Source: Pseudo-nitzschia pungens (lineage: Eukaryota; Bacillariophyta; Bacillariophyceae; Bacillariales; Bacillariaceae). Taken from it: a stretch of DNA of 64,000 bases. The translations under genes and the position numbers were made by a program. The stretch is taken from NCBI GenBank assembly GCA_037355855.1, contig CM074764.1:3348001-3412000 (forward strand). Reading direction: 5' to 3'. This document shows positions 19,543 through 30,843 of this stretch, piece after piece. Every line of letters begins with the position of its first letter. Position 1 is the first letter of the stretch. The notes below the pieces were generated by a model, which made no database searches, was not told the origin of the DNA, and saw only the letters and a program-made list of their open reading frames with translations.

Positions 19543-22500
19543 ATGTCCTTCAACGCCGACCTATCCGTCAACACTAACGAAACATACCACTTCTCTTTCA
19601 CCCAAGCGATTACAGGAGCAATCAAATGGTTCTTCACACCTACCATTAAACCTCAACCCATGAGTACTGAAGAGACCCTACGAGACAAAATCACAAAACT
19701 AGAGAAGGAACTCGAAAAGAAAGAAGAACGCGAAGGGTTTCAGACACTCCGTGTAGGTGATGTGAAGACATTCGACGGATGCCAATCGAACTGGGTCAAA
19801 TGGAAAGCGGAAGCGGAGAGTGTGTTATACGGTACTGGCTTCAAAAAGGTTATGAACAGCAGAGCGGAAGCCGAAAAGGATCCAAATCGAAACCACGTCT
19901 TGTACTCCACCATCGCAGCGGCCACATGCAACGGGCGGGCATATTCGCAGGTTAATCAATACCGAGATGAGACCGATGGACATGGTGCATGGAATGAACT
20001 CCTTAATTGGTACGACTCCAAATCCCAGCAAGAATCCCATGCCGAAACACTCCATCTGAAGCTCTCGAACGTCAAATTGTATGAAGGCGGTGATATTGCA
20101 GATTATATCAACCGTTTTGAGTTGATTTACTACGAGCTCCACCGTATCCCAAATTTCGGCATTCGAGAATGTGAAGCCAAGAGCCTCTTCATCCAGAATA
20201 TCCATGACTCCTCTTTGGACTATACCACAAACAGCATGGTGGAACATCAGTCCACTCTGACCCTGAAAGACCTGGTCCTGAAACTCCGTAAGCAAGAACA
20301 AGCGAATATTCGGAAAGGGATTGCACGTCGTGCTGAAGCCAAACGCCGCCAAGAATTGGCATTCCAGCTCCAGTATGAGGGAAAGCGCCGGCGCATCGAT
20401 GGACAAATGGGCCAACAAGGAACCCTCTCTTTGGGTGGCACTACACTTCACCCTAACATGCTTGGTATTCTCAGGATTCCCCCAGAGACGTGGAGAAATT
20501 TACAAGATTCTGAACGAACCTATGTTCTCAAATATAACAACGCTGTACGTCACAAGTCCCCACCAGATGAATTCCCCAGCCCTGTCAATGGTATCAAGAT
20601 TGGAGAACCCAAGGATGATGGGATGGGCAACACCGACGTTCCCAGACGCATGTACGGCCGAAGTGGTGGTCGTCCTCGTCGTGTCCGTCGTGTGATGTTA
20701 GATGCCACCATGTCTGTTGCAGCAGAGCCCCACGAGCCAGATATCAAACTTCCCCCACTGCCAGGGCCACCTGCTCCTCCAGCAGGTCCTGCAGCCTCAC
20801 CGGCACCCTTACCTGAACCTCCTGATGACGCTGACGCCCATAGTGTTGGCTCAATCGACGAATCGGAATTGTTCCCTGTCGGCAGCGTTCCTCTCAAAGC
20901 AGTATGTTTTCATATGGTTGAAAAGGGGAAGGAGCAAGAGGAGATGCAGACGCTTCAGCAGCAAGAGAAGCAGCGCGAGCAGCAGCAAGCCCAGCAGCAG
21001 CAGGTTTCAACCAGTATATCAACGCCCCGACGCAGCCAGAGACTGAAGGCAATAAAGACCACCAGAAGATTCCCCATGAAAATCTCCAAAGGAGAGAATA
21101 TTGCCCTTATGGACAGTGGAGGTGGGAATAGACCTACGGTGACTGAGAAGGCATGGATTCGGGTTGGAGGAGAGACAGGATTGACCTCAGCAGTGAAACC
21201 ATTTATGTCCACCGATGTTATGGATGGACACCCAGTTGTGAGTGCAGTGACCAAAGCAACAGTCCCCGGGAGAGAAGACCCAGTCCTCTTATTGGTCCAC
21301 TATGCAACCTTTATCACTGAAGACTGGGACAGCACTGAAGGAGAGTCTTTGTTAACATCCATGGATATGGGAGATCATGGTGTGAGAGTTGGTGTGCAAC
21401 CCCAATACCCAGACTGTGGCATCAAAATTGGCACTACGTTTCTACCCTTTTGGCATGATGAAGAGAAAGTGTTTTTCAAGTTATCCAAACCAACAGAGGG
21501 TGACATGGAATCTCTGGAGCTGTTCGAGTTGAATTCCCCAGCACCACCAGATCTCAGGGAATATCCTATGCTTCGACGCAAAAGGAATTTTCAAAAGTTC
21601 AGTTTTGCCCAACTCCCCATGCTGGAATTAAGGAAGAGAATGGCAATGCTCCCTGAAAGAGTGGTGAAGAAAACGTTAGAGAATACAACCCAATTCTATA
21701 CAGAGATTGAAGAAGAGAACAGAGATATCCCCAGGAAGCACTACAGGAAGCGTTTCAGAGGCTTTCATTACCCCAGACAGAATGAATCAGTTGCCACTGA
21801 CTATACCTTTTTCTCTGAAAAAACCAGTCAAGGCCATAATGGTGGTCAGTTTTTCTCTGGAGTGAAGTCCAAGAAGTGGTCTTTTCACCCACTAAAACAA
21901 GTGTCCCAATGTACCACTGCCTTGAAGGATTATCTCAGAGAGCATGGTGCTCCAGATACAATGATCAGTGACAATGCGCAAGCTGAGACAGGGGTGAAGT
22001 GGAGTGAAGTGTTGAGGGAAGCTAGAGTTGCCACCAGATCCAGGACAAGCCAACCATATCACCCACATCAAAATCCGGCTGAACCAGAATGGGGGAGACT
22101 TAGCAAGATGATTTCCAACTGTCTGGCAATGTTCAAAGCTCCTAAATCCTTGGCTCATTGGTGTGCAAAATGGGTTTGCCAAGTGAATAATGTTTGTTCT
22201 CGTGCATCTTTGAATTGGAAAACCCCATCCGAAGTCTCACATGGATGGACCCCTGATATCTCACACCTGCGCTTCCATTTTTATGAGCCTATTTGGTATT
22301 ATCAACCCCAGAACAAGACGCCAAAAGATAGCATGTTGGAGGGGAGATTCCTTGCTTTTGCAGATTCCTGTGGGGATGCCATGACTTATTATATTTTGAC
22401 AGAACCAGATACTAAGAAGACCAAGCGCCAGATCCTCATGCGCTCAGTTGTCAGAACCAGGAGGGAGAATATTGGAACTGAAAAAGAAGTCCTCAATGAT

Positions 22501-23068
22501 GACCCCAACGCTGCCAGATTTGAACTGACTGTTGCTGAAAAGGAAAGTACTATCATTGAAAGCACTGATGAGGTCCCCATCTTGGTTTCAGGGGAAGAAT
22601 TTGCAGCTGATTCAACTGGCATGGAACACTCTACGAGCACTTTGGAGGATTTTCTGCAACAGAATTTGGAAACCAAGGATGATGACGTCCCAGAAGACCT
22701 GGAAGACCAAGAAGATGATTTGGATGATGATGCAACTGAAGAAGAGGATGCTGAACCTGATGAAGAAGAAGCCCTACCAAAAGATTTGGATTGCACCAAC
22801 AATGCGGAGTCTCACCTGGATATTCTTGAAAGTACTGATAAGAACTTGAACAGTGAATTTAGAAAGATTCTGAACCACCATTGGCAAGAAGGGATGTTGA
22901 TTTTCAAGGCTCAGTTTGTCACTGATGTTGGGACTGTGGTAATGGACATCCCACTCACAGTCCTGCAAAAAGATCAACCAGTTGCTTGTGCCAAATACAT
23001 CAAGATGTACATCGTGGAAAACAGCAGCAGGCGTTCAAGTGGACCATTGGGTACATGGGCTGACTCAA
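19543..23068 (+). CDS. Copia Gag-protease-integrase part of polyprotein
   Basis: First 1,176 codons of one Gag-Pol frame. Gag (about 1-300) is UBN2-like with a Lys/Glu coiled start. The protease active site is ALMDSGGG (Asp about 524). The integrase shows D753 (VATDYTF), D810 (ISDNAQ) and E849 (EPEWGRL), a D,D-38-E set; I see no HHCC finger before it. An acidic linker follows (about 1040-1090). The frame is broken at CTCAA (23064-23068) by element B and resumes at 27095 (TWADS | ILKENSN) without a shift; the whole would be about 1,779 residues. No other stop is present, so only element B disables it. Confidence 0.88.
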
Positions 23069-23866
23069 TGTTAAAATGTAGCTGAAACTGGTTTTAGGCT
23101 GATAGGTCCTAAGGCAAGCTTGGAGATATACAGCAGGAGCAATCAAACCGGTTGAGGTGCCGGTCCGTTCTATCGATAGTCTCGGATTCACCACTACGAC
23201 CAAAGGGGAAGACAGTTGGCCAAATCTATTCTAACTACCACTTGGCACAGTCAGTTAGATCCTAGGCTTGTAGTTCTACAGGGAGTTGCTCAGGGAGCAG
23301 GATGTAGGTATCAAGGTATTCAAATCAGAGTTAAACTAAAGAAGTGATGACAGCAATCTTGTCGGGGAATCGATGTTGCTGTCTTGTTGTGTTTGCTGCT
23401 TGTTTATAAGCAGTACTGGAAACCCTGTAGAAAACTATTTTGCGCATGGTGCGCATATGGAGTGGATCGAGTCACGGTTACAATTTAATACGCCCCATCT
23501 ATGATCAGGGAAGCAAGAGAATCTTTCTTCGTTGTCATGGACATGTTGGAGCTGTGACACAGACGGAAATAAATGAAAGCAAGTATGGGCAATAGCGCAT
23601 AGGTTGCGCCCCACGTTGAGTAAAGGGATGGGCAATAGCGCAGGTGAGATGCGCCCCATGTGGATGAGTGATGGCACAGAGCCTGAAGATGCGCCCTGTT
23701 GTTGGGCGATATCAGCTGGAAGATGCGCCCCATGTTTGGTGTGGGATCTGTATGAGCGGATGTTGTTGGGACTCTGCATATTGCCAATGGCATCTCTGAA
23801 GAGAACGCCCCAGATGACGAAAGGGAATGAGGCAGAGGACAAGAAGGAGACAGAAATGGAAGCACG

Positions 23867-25990
23867 TTAGCAGAGTGACCAGTTGTGAGGACTGGTGTGG
23901 GTTTGGAGAAGATGAGTAACAGACTGGCCAGCGATAGGATCATCGAAATGGGCAACAACAGATTGAGAGCCATCAGCCATGCGGGCAACGAGTTTGGTAG
24001 GGGCCTTGGGGTTGTCAGCAAGGAGCCGAGCCGGATGGCCAGGTGACATGGAAGAGGCGAGGGGAAGCTTGGATTTGGAAGGTGATTTCCCGATGGTGGA
24101 AGAACGTGGTGGGTGTGTAGATAGAGAGCCCTGCTTGGCAAGTTGTTGGTATGAGCCGGTGGGTTGGGAACCGTGCTGCCGGGCAATCCATTGGGTAACC
24201 AAAGCATCGGAGGCGTCCGTACCAGGATCAGGTGACAAGTCATCAGGAGGAGCACTGGAAAAGGGATCAGGACTAGTTTGTTCAGGGGAAGCATGGGTGG
24301 AATGGAAGTATGCTTGACGTCCAACAGGTTGGCCAGAACCAGGCGTGGGACTGGGTTGAAGCTCATGAAATTTGTTGAGGTTCAGGTTGAGAACAAGCGT
24401 TTGGCGGTCAGCAAATGGAAATTGAGTCCAGAGTTGCTTAGCAACAGGGCTCAAGGTAGACCATATGGCATGGGGAAGCCGATGGGACAAGGCCAAAGGG
24501 TCAACAGAGCTATCAGATGTGGAACTAGCACGGAACGCAGCGTAGGTGTGAACGTCATTGACAAAGTCATCGGTGAATGCAGAGGAGTCAAGATAAGGGA
24601 AGGCACTGTGAAAATTGGCCTGGAAGTTCATATCAGCTCTTGATTTGGGTAATGTGAGAACAGCACGTGCATCCAATCGAGTGGCTTCGGCAAGTAGCGT
24701 GGTCTTGAGTTGAAGAATGTGTTTAACTTCAACGGAATCAGAGGCATGTGCAGAAGGCATCGGAATCTTAGAAAATTGGTCACTGAGGCTAGCATCATAA
24801 GCAACAGCATGGAGAAGAGTGGAACGAAGCATGTGATATTTCATTGGGAGAGCAGGAGCAGTCATCTGGCAGAGATTGTCGTAGATTTCAAACCATTTAG
24901 TAAGGAAACGGACAGTGGAGTCCTTCCAGTCGGCGAGGTTGAGGCGTTGAAGGAGCTGTGATTGTCCAGCCACATCAAATTCATGAGTGTGTGTGGATTC
25001 TCGGAGGTTGAGGAACTCAAAGTAGGCAGCTCTGCCATCGCATGTGCTGGTGTGACTCTGGACACAGGTGTAGGAAAGGTCAGAGCGGAAGACCCGAAGT
25101 AAGAGGACCCAAAAGAATTTGCATTGCTTGTCGAACAATTTCTTTCCAAATGGGGTAAGATTGGAATGGTCCCAGTCAGGGTCAAGGAAGGTGTCGACAT
25201 CAATATCATATTCAGCCAGCTGGGCACGAAATCCAGTGACCCAGGTTTCAAAACGGGCGTCATTTTTATAAACATTGAAAACAGTGACGTCATGGGATCG
25301 TTTGCTCCATTGTTCAAACTTGATTTGGTCTTCGCTTTTAGAGGTCCTGAGAGTGGAAGGGGAAACGGAGCTGGGGGAAGGAACAGATGACCGTGGAGGA
25401 CACATGATAGTACCATCATCGAGATTGTCAACAAAAGCATCAAATGCGTCAGCCGTGTAAAGAGTGACATCACGATAAGGTTGTTTCGAGGCATTGAGGT
25501 GGTCACGGAATTTAACAAATTGAAGCAGTTGGATAGAGGTGAAAGGGGGAAGGTCAAAGTAGTTGTTGCGAGTATCACGGTACTGGAGTTGGTTGACAAT
25601 GGGCGCAGTCAATCGAATGAATTTTCGCCATGTGGTAATACCAGAAGCAATGAGAGCATTACAGAGTAAGGATTGCGGGTCACTGACGTCAAACAGTGCG
25701 GCAAGGGCACGAGCACAATGATGATCGAAGTGTGTGGTAAGGTTACTGGCAGCCCTTGGGAGTGGGCTGGCGGCGGTATCATCAGGTGTGGTTTCAGTTG
25801 GGGTGTTGTGGGCGGCATCAGCGATTGCAGTGTCTGCGGCAGGCTCAGCGGACATGTTGGCGGATTCGTCAGAGGCCATTGGGCGATCAAAAAGAGAATG
25901 GGATGCAGTGATAATAGACCGGAGGTCTCTGTATTGATCTTGGTAGGATGGGGGAAAGGGAGCGCTTTGTCGGGTGCGTCGACGAGGCAT
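23867..25990 (-). CDS. Gag-like protein of copy B (707 aa)
   Basis: Intact ORF on the minus strand, starting at ATG 25990-25988. It differs from the copy A protein by a handful of residues (AAHNTPTE for APTNNTPTE, NLNLNKFHELQP for NLNPNKFHEPQP, SLSTHPPR for SLYTHPTR). Same architecture: acidic N-terminal tract, helical capsid-like body, LPHAIWSTLSPVAKQLW near residue 505, no zinc knuckle, no protease. Transcription opposes the copia host. Confidence 0.82.
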   Translation of the reverse strand: MPRRRTRQSAPFPPSYQDQYRDLRSIITASHSLFDRPMASDESANMSAEPAADTAIADAAHNTPTETTPDDTAASPLPRAASNLTTHFDHHCARALAALFDVSDPQSLLCNALIASGITTWRKFIRLTAPIVNQLQYRDTRNNYFDLPPFTSIQLLQFVKFRDHLNASKQPYRDVTLYTADAFDAFVDNLDDGTIMCPPRSSVPSPSSVSPSTLRTSKSEDQIKFEQWSKRSHDVTVFNVYKNDARFETWVTGFRAQLAEYDIDVDTFLDPDWDHSNLTPFGKKLFDKQCKFFWVLLLRVFRSDLSYTCVQSHTSTCDGRAAYFEFLNLRESTHTHEFDVAGQSQLLQRLNLADWKDSTVRFLTKWFEIYDNLCQMTAPALPMKYHMLRSTLLHAVAYDASLSDQFSKIPMPSAHASDSVEVKHILQLKTTLLAEATRLDARAVLTLPKSRADMNFQANFHSAFPYLDSSAFTDDFVNDVHTYAAFRASSTSDSSVDPLALSHRLPHAIWSTLSPVAKQLWTQFPFADRQTLVLNLNLNKFHELQPSPTPGSGQPVGRQAYFHSTHASPEQTSPDPFSSAPPDDLSPDPGTDASDALVTQWIARQHGSQPTGSYQQLAKQGSLSTHPPRSSTIGKSPSKSKLPLASSMSPGHPARLLADNPKAPTKLVARMADGSQSVVAHFDDPIAGQSVTHLLQTHTSPHNWSLC

Positions 25991-26653
25991 AAAGGAATTG
26001 TCTGAAATTCGAAGGGATAAGATCCAGAAACAGGGAGTTTATGTGCCGGGAGGAATACAGTTGTTATTGCAGCTGTATTCGTGAACTCAGTGGAGGTTAA
26101 ATATTGCTGAGCGCTTTGTCGTTCGAAAGCGCCGTCGCCGTTGTTGTTCGAAACGCCGTTGTCGCCGTTCGAAAACGCCGTTGTCGCCGTTCGAAAACGC
26201 CGTTGTTGTCGTTCGAAAACGGCGTTCGTGCTGTGGTGTGGATAAATCCGAGGGGGTGTATCCGGGCAAAAGAACAGAGATATATTTGCCTGGTGGATAC
26301 AAGATATAGATACAGCTGTATTCGGAGAATACAGATCTATCAGTGGAAGGTTATGTGTTGTACTTTGCGTCTCGTCGTCGTGACTGGAGAAATAAGTGCA
26401 GCAGCAGCAGAATTTTGAAAAATTCTTTCTCCATCAGTTCTTTGAATTTGGAGACGCCGTTTGTACCGTATTAACCGTAATAACAAGGAGAATAATAATA
26501 CCTGGAACGGCCTTGCAACAGGGGGCTCGGTGTTCCAGTGTGGAATTAAAACTGAGAGCAGCGTCGATTTCGTCTTTCGTCGTCGTCGTCGTCGTTCCTT
26601 GTTATCTTGTGTGGCTTGTAGTAGATCTCCAGCTTTGCAAGCTTAAATAAGCT

Positions 26654-26667
26654 TGCGACTGTTAATC
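26654..26667 (-). promoter_or_regulatory. Primer-binding site of copy B
   Basis: Reverse complement of GATTAACAGTCGCA next to the 5' LTR (right end of the element). Confidence 0.7.
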
Positions 26668-27094
26668 TGTTAAAATGTAGCTGAAACTGGTTTTAGGCTG
26701 ATAGGTCCTAAGGCAAGCTTGGAGATATACAGCAGGAGCAATCAAACCGGTTGAGGTGCCGGTCCGTTCTATCGATAGTCTCGGATTCACCACTACGACC
26801 AAAGGGGAAGACAGTTGGCCAAATCTATTCTAACTACCACTTGGCACAGTCAGTTAGATCCTAGGCTTGTAGTTCTACAGGGAGTTGCTCAGGGAGCAGG
26901 ATGTAGGTATCAAGGTATTCAAATCAGAGTTAAACTAAAGAAGTGATGACAGCAATCTTGTCGGGGAATCGATGTTGCTGTCTTGTTGTGTTTGCTGCTT
27001 GTTTATAAGCAGTACTGGAAACCCTGTAGAAAACTATTTTGCGCATGGTGCGCATATGGAGTGGATCGAGTCACGGTTACAATTTAATACTCAA

Positions 27095-28908
27095 TTTTGA
27101 AGGAAAACAGTAACATTATCCGACGAATGAGACGAGTCCAGCCAAGACCACAGGAAAGACGAGCACGTGTCAAACTCCCAAAGAAACTTCGACGCGCCAT
27201 GCAGAATCCAAGTAAGAAAAAGAAAAGATTGTTATCCAGAAATCAACGGCTTGCAGCAAAGAAGCAACGAGAGAAATTTGGCATCAAGATTCCAAACACC
27301 TATCAGCAGTGTGTGCAGTTTGATCTGGAAGCTGGAAATAAGAAATGGCAAGAGAGCATTGACAAGGAAATGGAAAATTTGGAGAGATTGGAGTGTTTCA
27401 AATTCCATGATCCGGCAACAGAATTCCCAGAATCTGAAGGATGGCAAGAAGTCAAGCTCAAAATGATCTGGGATGTAAAGAGTGAAGACCGAAGATACAA
27501 ATCGCGTTTAGTTGCAGGAGGGCATTTGGTCGACTCTAGCCATGTCAACACTTATTCCAGCCAAGTGGACAGTCTCTCTGTATTCCTGCTATTCCTAATT
27601 GCGCAGCATCAGAAGCTTGATTTAATGACAGCAGATGTGGGGAATGCATTTCCCACAGCCCCTAACCAAGAGAAGGTATGGTGTTGGGCAGATGATGTTT
27701 TTGGCAAAAACAAGGGTTGCAAAGTTGAAGTACAACGCGCTTTGTATGGTCTTGCTGGAAGCAGCAGAGCGTACATGGATTTCTTTGCCGATACACTTGC
27801 AGGTTTAGGGTTCAGACCATCGCGCGCAGATCCTGATTTATGGATGCGCCCAGAGCCTGAAGGGGAAGGGTATTGTTACATTGCAACTCATGTGGATGAT
27901 TTGATTGTTGTTGCAAAGAAACCTGAGAACTGGATTGCACTCATTGAACAAGAATTTGCCCTGAGAAATATTGAAGAAAAGCCACAGTACTATCTTGGAA
28001 CAAGTGTGAGACAAATCAAGGATGGCAGGATTCTTCTCAATTCAGGATCGTACATCACAGAAGTTCTAAGGAAGTATGAAATCAAGCATGGACTCACCCT
28101 TCACCCAAACCATGTCCCCATGCATCCAGATTGCAGACCAGAACTGGATACATCCGAATTCCTGGATGTAACAGAGCACAAGGAATTTCAACATATCATA
28201 GGTTTGTGCCAATGGGTGGTGTTGACCGGGAGAATTGATATCACATATGCAGTATCTTCCTTATCCAGATTTTCAGCGAGCCCCAGAAAGAATCACCTTG
28301 AAATGGCACGATATATACTTGGATATCTCAAGAAGTATAAAAACAAAGGCCTAGTCGTGGATCCAAGACCCCCAAGAACTACAACAAATGAAGAACCAAC
28401 AAGGATGGAGGATTTCACTCACCAATATAAGTATTACAAGGAAGAGCTTGATCCTATGTTCCCAATTGATCATGCACATGATTTGGTGACAGGCAGAAGC
28501 ATTACAGGACTTATTGCATTTGTTGGATCCACACCGGTGTACTGGAAATCCAAACGCCAGACCTCAGTTCACACCAGTACCTTCGGCGCTGAGTTTACAG
28601 CCTTGAAGGATGCTGTGGCTTTGGCAATCAGATTGAGATACCATTTGAGATCCATGGGAGTTTCCATCACCAAGCCAGCAGATATTTATGTGGACAACAA
28701 GAGTGTGGTGCTGAATTCAACCAATCCTGCAAGCTCCTTGAATAAGAAATCAATTGCTTTGGCATACCACTTTGTGCGCGAGAACCAAGCAGGAAAGGTC
28801 ATCTCTGTCAACCACATCAGATCCCAAGATAACTATGCAGACATCCTCACCAAGCCTTTGGGACAAACAGCCTTCCACAGTCTCGTCAATGAATTCATGA
28901 CCAAATAA
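27095..28908 (+). CDS. Copia reverse transcriptase and RNase H part of polyprotein
   Basis: Continuation of the frame interrupted at 23068. It opens with a very basic stretch (RRMRRVQPRPQERRARVK…KKKKR), then the copia RT: KMIWDVKSEDRRYKSRLVAG, the catalytic HVDDLIVVA, YLGTSVRQIKDGRILL and GLCQWVV. RNase H follows with STFGAEFTALKDAVA, VDNKSVVLNST and HIRSQDNYADILTKPLG. All expected motifs are present and the frame is open, ending at TAA before the polypurine tract. Translation from the native copia start is blocked by element B. Confidence 0.92.
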
Positions 28909-29024
28909 GATAAGTGCAAAAAGAATTATATAAGAACAACATTTTAATCATGAAACAGTAATATGTGCCTCAGCCATTCTATGTTCCCCATTTCTAGAAT
29001 CCTTACAGCACATATTAAGGAGGG
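28909..29024 (+). other. Copia 3' untranslated segment and polypurine tract
   Basis: About 115 bp, ending in AAGGAGGG (29017-29024) immediately before the 3' LTR, the expected plus-strand primer. Confidence 0.7.
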
Positions 29025-29413
29025 AACAACACAGAACAAGGTTGTTAAGTAATAAGAAACAAACAGTGAGCGCAACAGTATCGCGCGTAGAAACAGACAG
29101 TGAGCGCAACAGTACCGCGCGTAGAAACAGACAGTGAGCGCAACAGTACCGCGCGTAGAAACAGAAAGAAGTCGTGCAACAGTACCGCACGCACATATAT
29201 AAGCCATACAACAGTACCGTATGGCGCGCCCAGAGGTGCGCAAGATATTGAAGTATCCAAAGAACACAGTTGAAGTATTAACTGAAGAAGATAAAGAATC
29301 GAGCAACATACAGAGAAACATACAATTATCGAGAAATATGTAAAAGAGAGAAAACACATGATTCGATAGATAGAACAATAAGAGCTCATAATTTCCAGTT
29401 ATACAACTTGTTA
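29025..29413 (+). repeat. 3' LTR of the copia element
   Basis: Matches 14801-15192 except for a few bases; followed by TSD AAGCC (29414-29418). Confidence 0.88.
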
Positions 29414-29418
29414 AAGCC

Positions 29419-29574
29419 CATTGCCTACTGGTCCAAGAAACTATCTGATGCCCAGAAAAACTACACTACTATGGAGAAAGAACTCCTCGCAATCGTACTC
29501 TGCTGCAAAGAGTACAGAAAAATGCTCCTTGGTGGTGTTATCAATGTATACACTGACCATTAAAACCTTACCTT
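29419..29574 (+). pseudogene. Gypsy RNase H remnant
   Basis: Resumes the gypsy frame after the copia insertion: [22 protein letters not shown]…VYTDH, the middle of gypsy RNase H. An in-frame TAA at 29561-29563 follows (position of the usual Lys in TDHKNL), and the gypsy sequence stops at 29574. No integrase is present anywhere downstream. Confidence 0.85.
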
Positions 29575-30144
29575 CAGACGCTGGGCTACAGCTATCATCC
29601 ATCAGTTCTTTCTTACCTGGTGCTGGGATCTCTGGATATATCGGAATGAGGAACGGCTCCATGGCCCTGGGGGTACCCTTGAGGCTGAACAACACCAATC
29701 TCTTGATGCTTCCATTGCCTCTGAACTGGCCATTGGTACAGCTGGTGCACTCCCCCAGTCACATTCCCTTCTCCAAACCTCTTTCCAAGTCCTTCAAGGT
29801 TACATCCTCACTGCAAAGTGTGACATGGTAGCGTAGCTACGAAGATCACGAATGAATAATTAACCGAATCCCATGTAGGAATCGAATATATATCTATATT
29901 CGGGAATGGATACGTCTTATATGTATCCTAAATAATATGGTCGAGTCCCAGAATAGGATATATGCCTAATCGTGGGAACCGACAATGAATCAACATTTAT
30001 GGCAGAGCATGCCAAAATGTGGTTATGGTCGTGACCTCAAATTTTATATGTTTCCATTCTCAATTTGCATAACAATATCTCGTAAAGTATCTAAACATCC
30101 ACTTTTTCATACCACTCCGAAATTTTCTACCTTAACGTGTAACA
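29575..30144 (+). repeat. 570-bp direct duplication of host flank plus LTR
   Basis: 29575-30144 matches 10881-11450 with the same length and no difference I can find. It comprises 239 bp of the RT-like host gene, its CAAAG, and the whole 326-bp LTR. Left of it the gypsy RNase H is cut; right of it the host gene resumes after a second CAAAG. The segment by itself looks like a solo-LTR allele of the insertion site. Confidence 0.93.
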
Positions 30145-30149
30145 CAAAG

Positions 30150-30266
30150 AGGCAGTGGCTTGCAACCATTCACCTTGCCAGGAAACAGTATGCAGCTCCT
30201 GCCCCACCAGTGCAGTCATATCAACAAGAGGCTGCCCTACTGCGCGCTTGGCTTACTGGCTCTTAG
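30150..30266 (+). pseudogene. RT-type retroelement protein, final segment
   Basis: In frame with the part ending at 11124 once the gypsy insertion is removed: RQWLATIHLARKQYAAPAPP…AWLTGS, stop TAG 30264-30266. This closes the host gene of the nest. No recognised domain in this short tail. 30267-30397 after it is non-coding, without features. Confidence 0.6.
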
Positions 30267-30829
30267 GGTTGCTACCCCCTTGTCCCTTGGTGTTACCCAG
30301 CACTATTTCCCTGCTCCCCGTCCCGTACAACATTATGAAATTGGGAATTCTTCCATTCTCTTTATTCCCTTTTCCCTTTCTCTCAAGTCCCTGTTTTTGT
30401 TAAATTGTAACCGTGACACGATTCATTGCATGCGCACACCGCGTGCAACATAGTTTTCTACAGGGTTTCCAGTACTGCTTGTAAACAAGCAGCAAACACA
30501 ACAAGACAGCAATATCGATTCCCCGACAAGATCGCTGTCCTCATACCTTTAGTTTAACTCCGATTCAAATACCTTGATACTTACAACAACCTGCTCTTTG
30601 AGCAGCTCCCTGTAGAACTACAAACCTAGGATCTAACTGACTGTGCCAAGTGGTAGTTAGAATAGATCAGGCCAACTGTCTTCCCCTTTGGTTGTAGTGG
30701 TGATCTGAGACTATCGATAGAACAGACCGGCACCTCAACCCGTTTGCATGCCTTTGCCATTACAGCCAACAATATCTCCAAGCTTGTTGCTCCTTATTTC
30801 CCTGAGCTAAGTTCAGCTACATTTTAACA

Positions 30830-30843
30830 GATTAACAGTCGCA
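30830..30843 (+). promoter_or_regulatory. Primer-binding site of copy D
   Basis: GATTAACAGTCGCA after the LTR, unchanged in this otherwise decayed copy. Confidence 0.65.

Larger units (their letters stand above)
23069..27089 (-). mobile_element. Gag-only LTR retrotransposon, copy B (reverse)
   Basis: 4,021 bp, TSD CTCAA at 23064-23068 and 27090-27094. LTRs are 422 bp each (left 23069-23490, right 26668-27089) and look identical, so this is a very recent insertion. The body is nearly the same as copy A, but the last ~80 bp of its LTR (GAAACTGGTTTTAGGCTGAT… on this strand) is unrelated in detail to that of A and C. This indicates a chimeric or distinct LTR subfamily with a shared Gag. Confidence 0.93.
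14801..29413 (+). mobile_element. Ty1/copia LTR retrotransposon (CoDi-like), host of two nested elements
   Basis: LTRs at 14801-15192 and 29025-29413 are nearly identical (a 3-4 bp difference near GAGTTATCATG/GAGAAATATG), so the insertion is fairly young. They are flanked by AAGCC at 14796-14800 and 29414-29418; removal joins GK-P-IAYW in gypsy RNase H in frame. After the 5' LTR comes the primer-binding site GATTAACAGTCGCA, a leader, one Gag-Pol ORF, and a polypurine tract AAGGAGGG just before the 3' LTR. Unusually, the LTR ends read TAACAA…TTGTTA (or AACAAC…CTTGTT) rather than TG…CA. Element A sits in the leader and element B in the ORF. Confidence 0.92.
11125..30144 (+). mobile_element. Ty3/gypsy LTR retrotransposon, interrupted and 3'-truncated
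   Basis: Two 326-bp LTRs (11125-11450 and 29819-30144) appear identical, begin TGTGACATGG and end CGTGTAACA. They are flanked by CAAAG at 11120-11124 and 30145-30149. Internal order is Gag, protease, reverse transcriptase and the start of RNase H. RNase H is broken at 14800 by a copia element (TSD AAGCC) and resumes at 29419. The element ends abruptly at 29574: the rest of RNase H and all of the integrase are missing. They are replaced by a duplicate of the upstream host flank (29575-29813) plus a second CAAAG just before the 3' LTR. Most of the 19 kb is nested younger elements. Confidence 0.92.
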
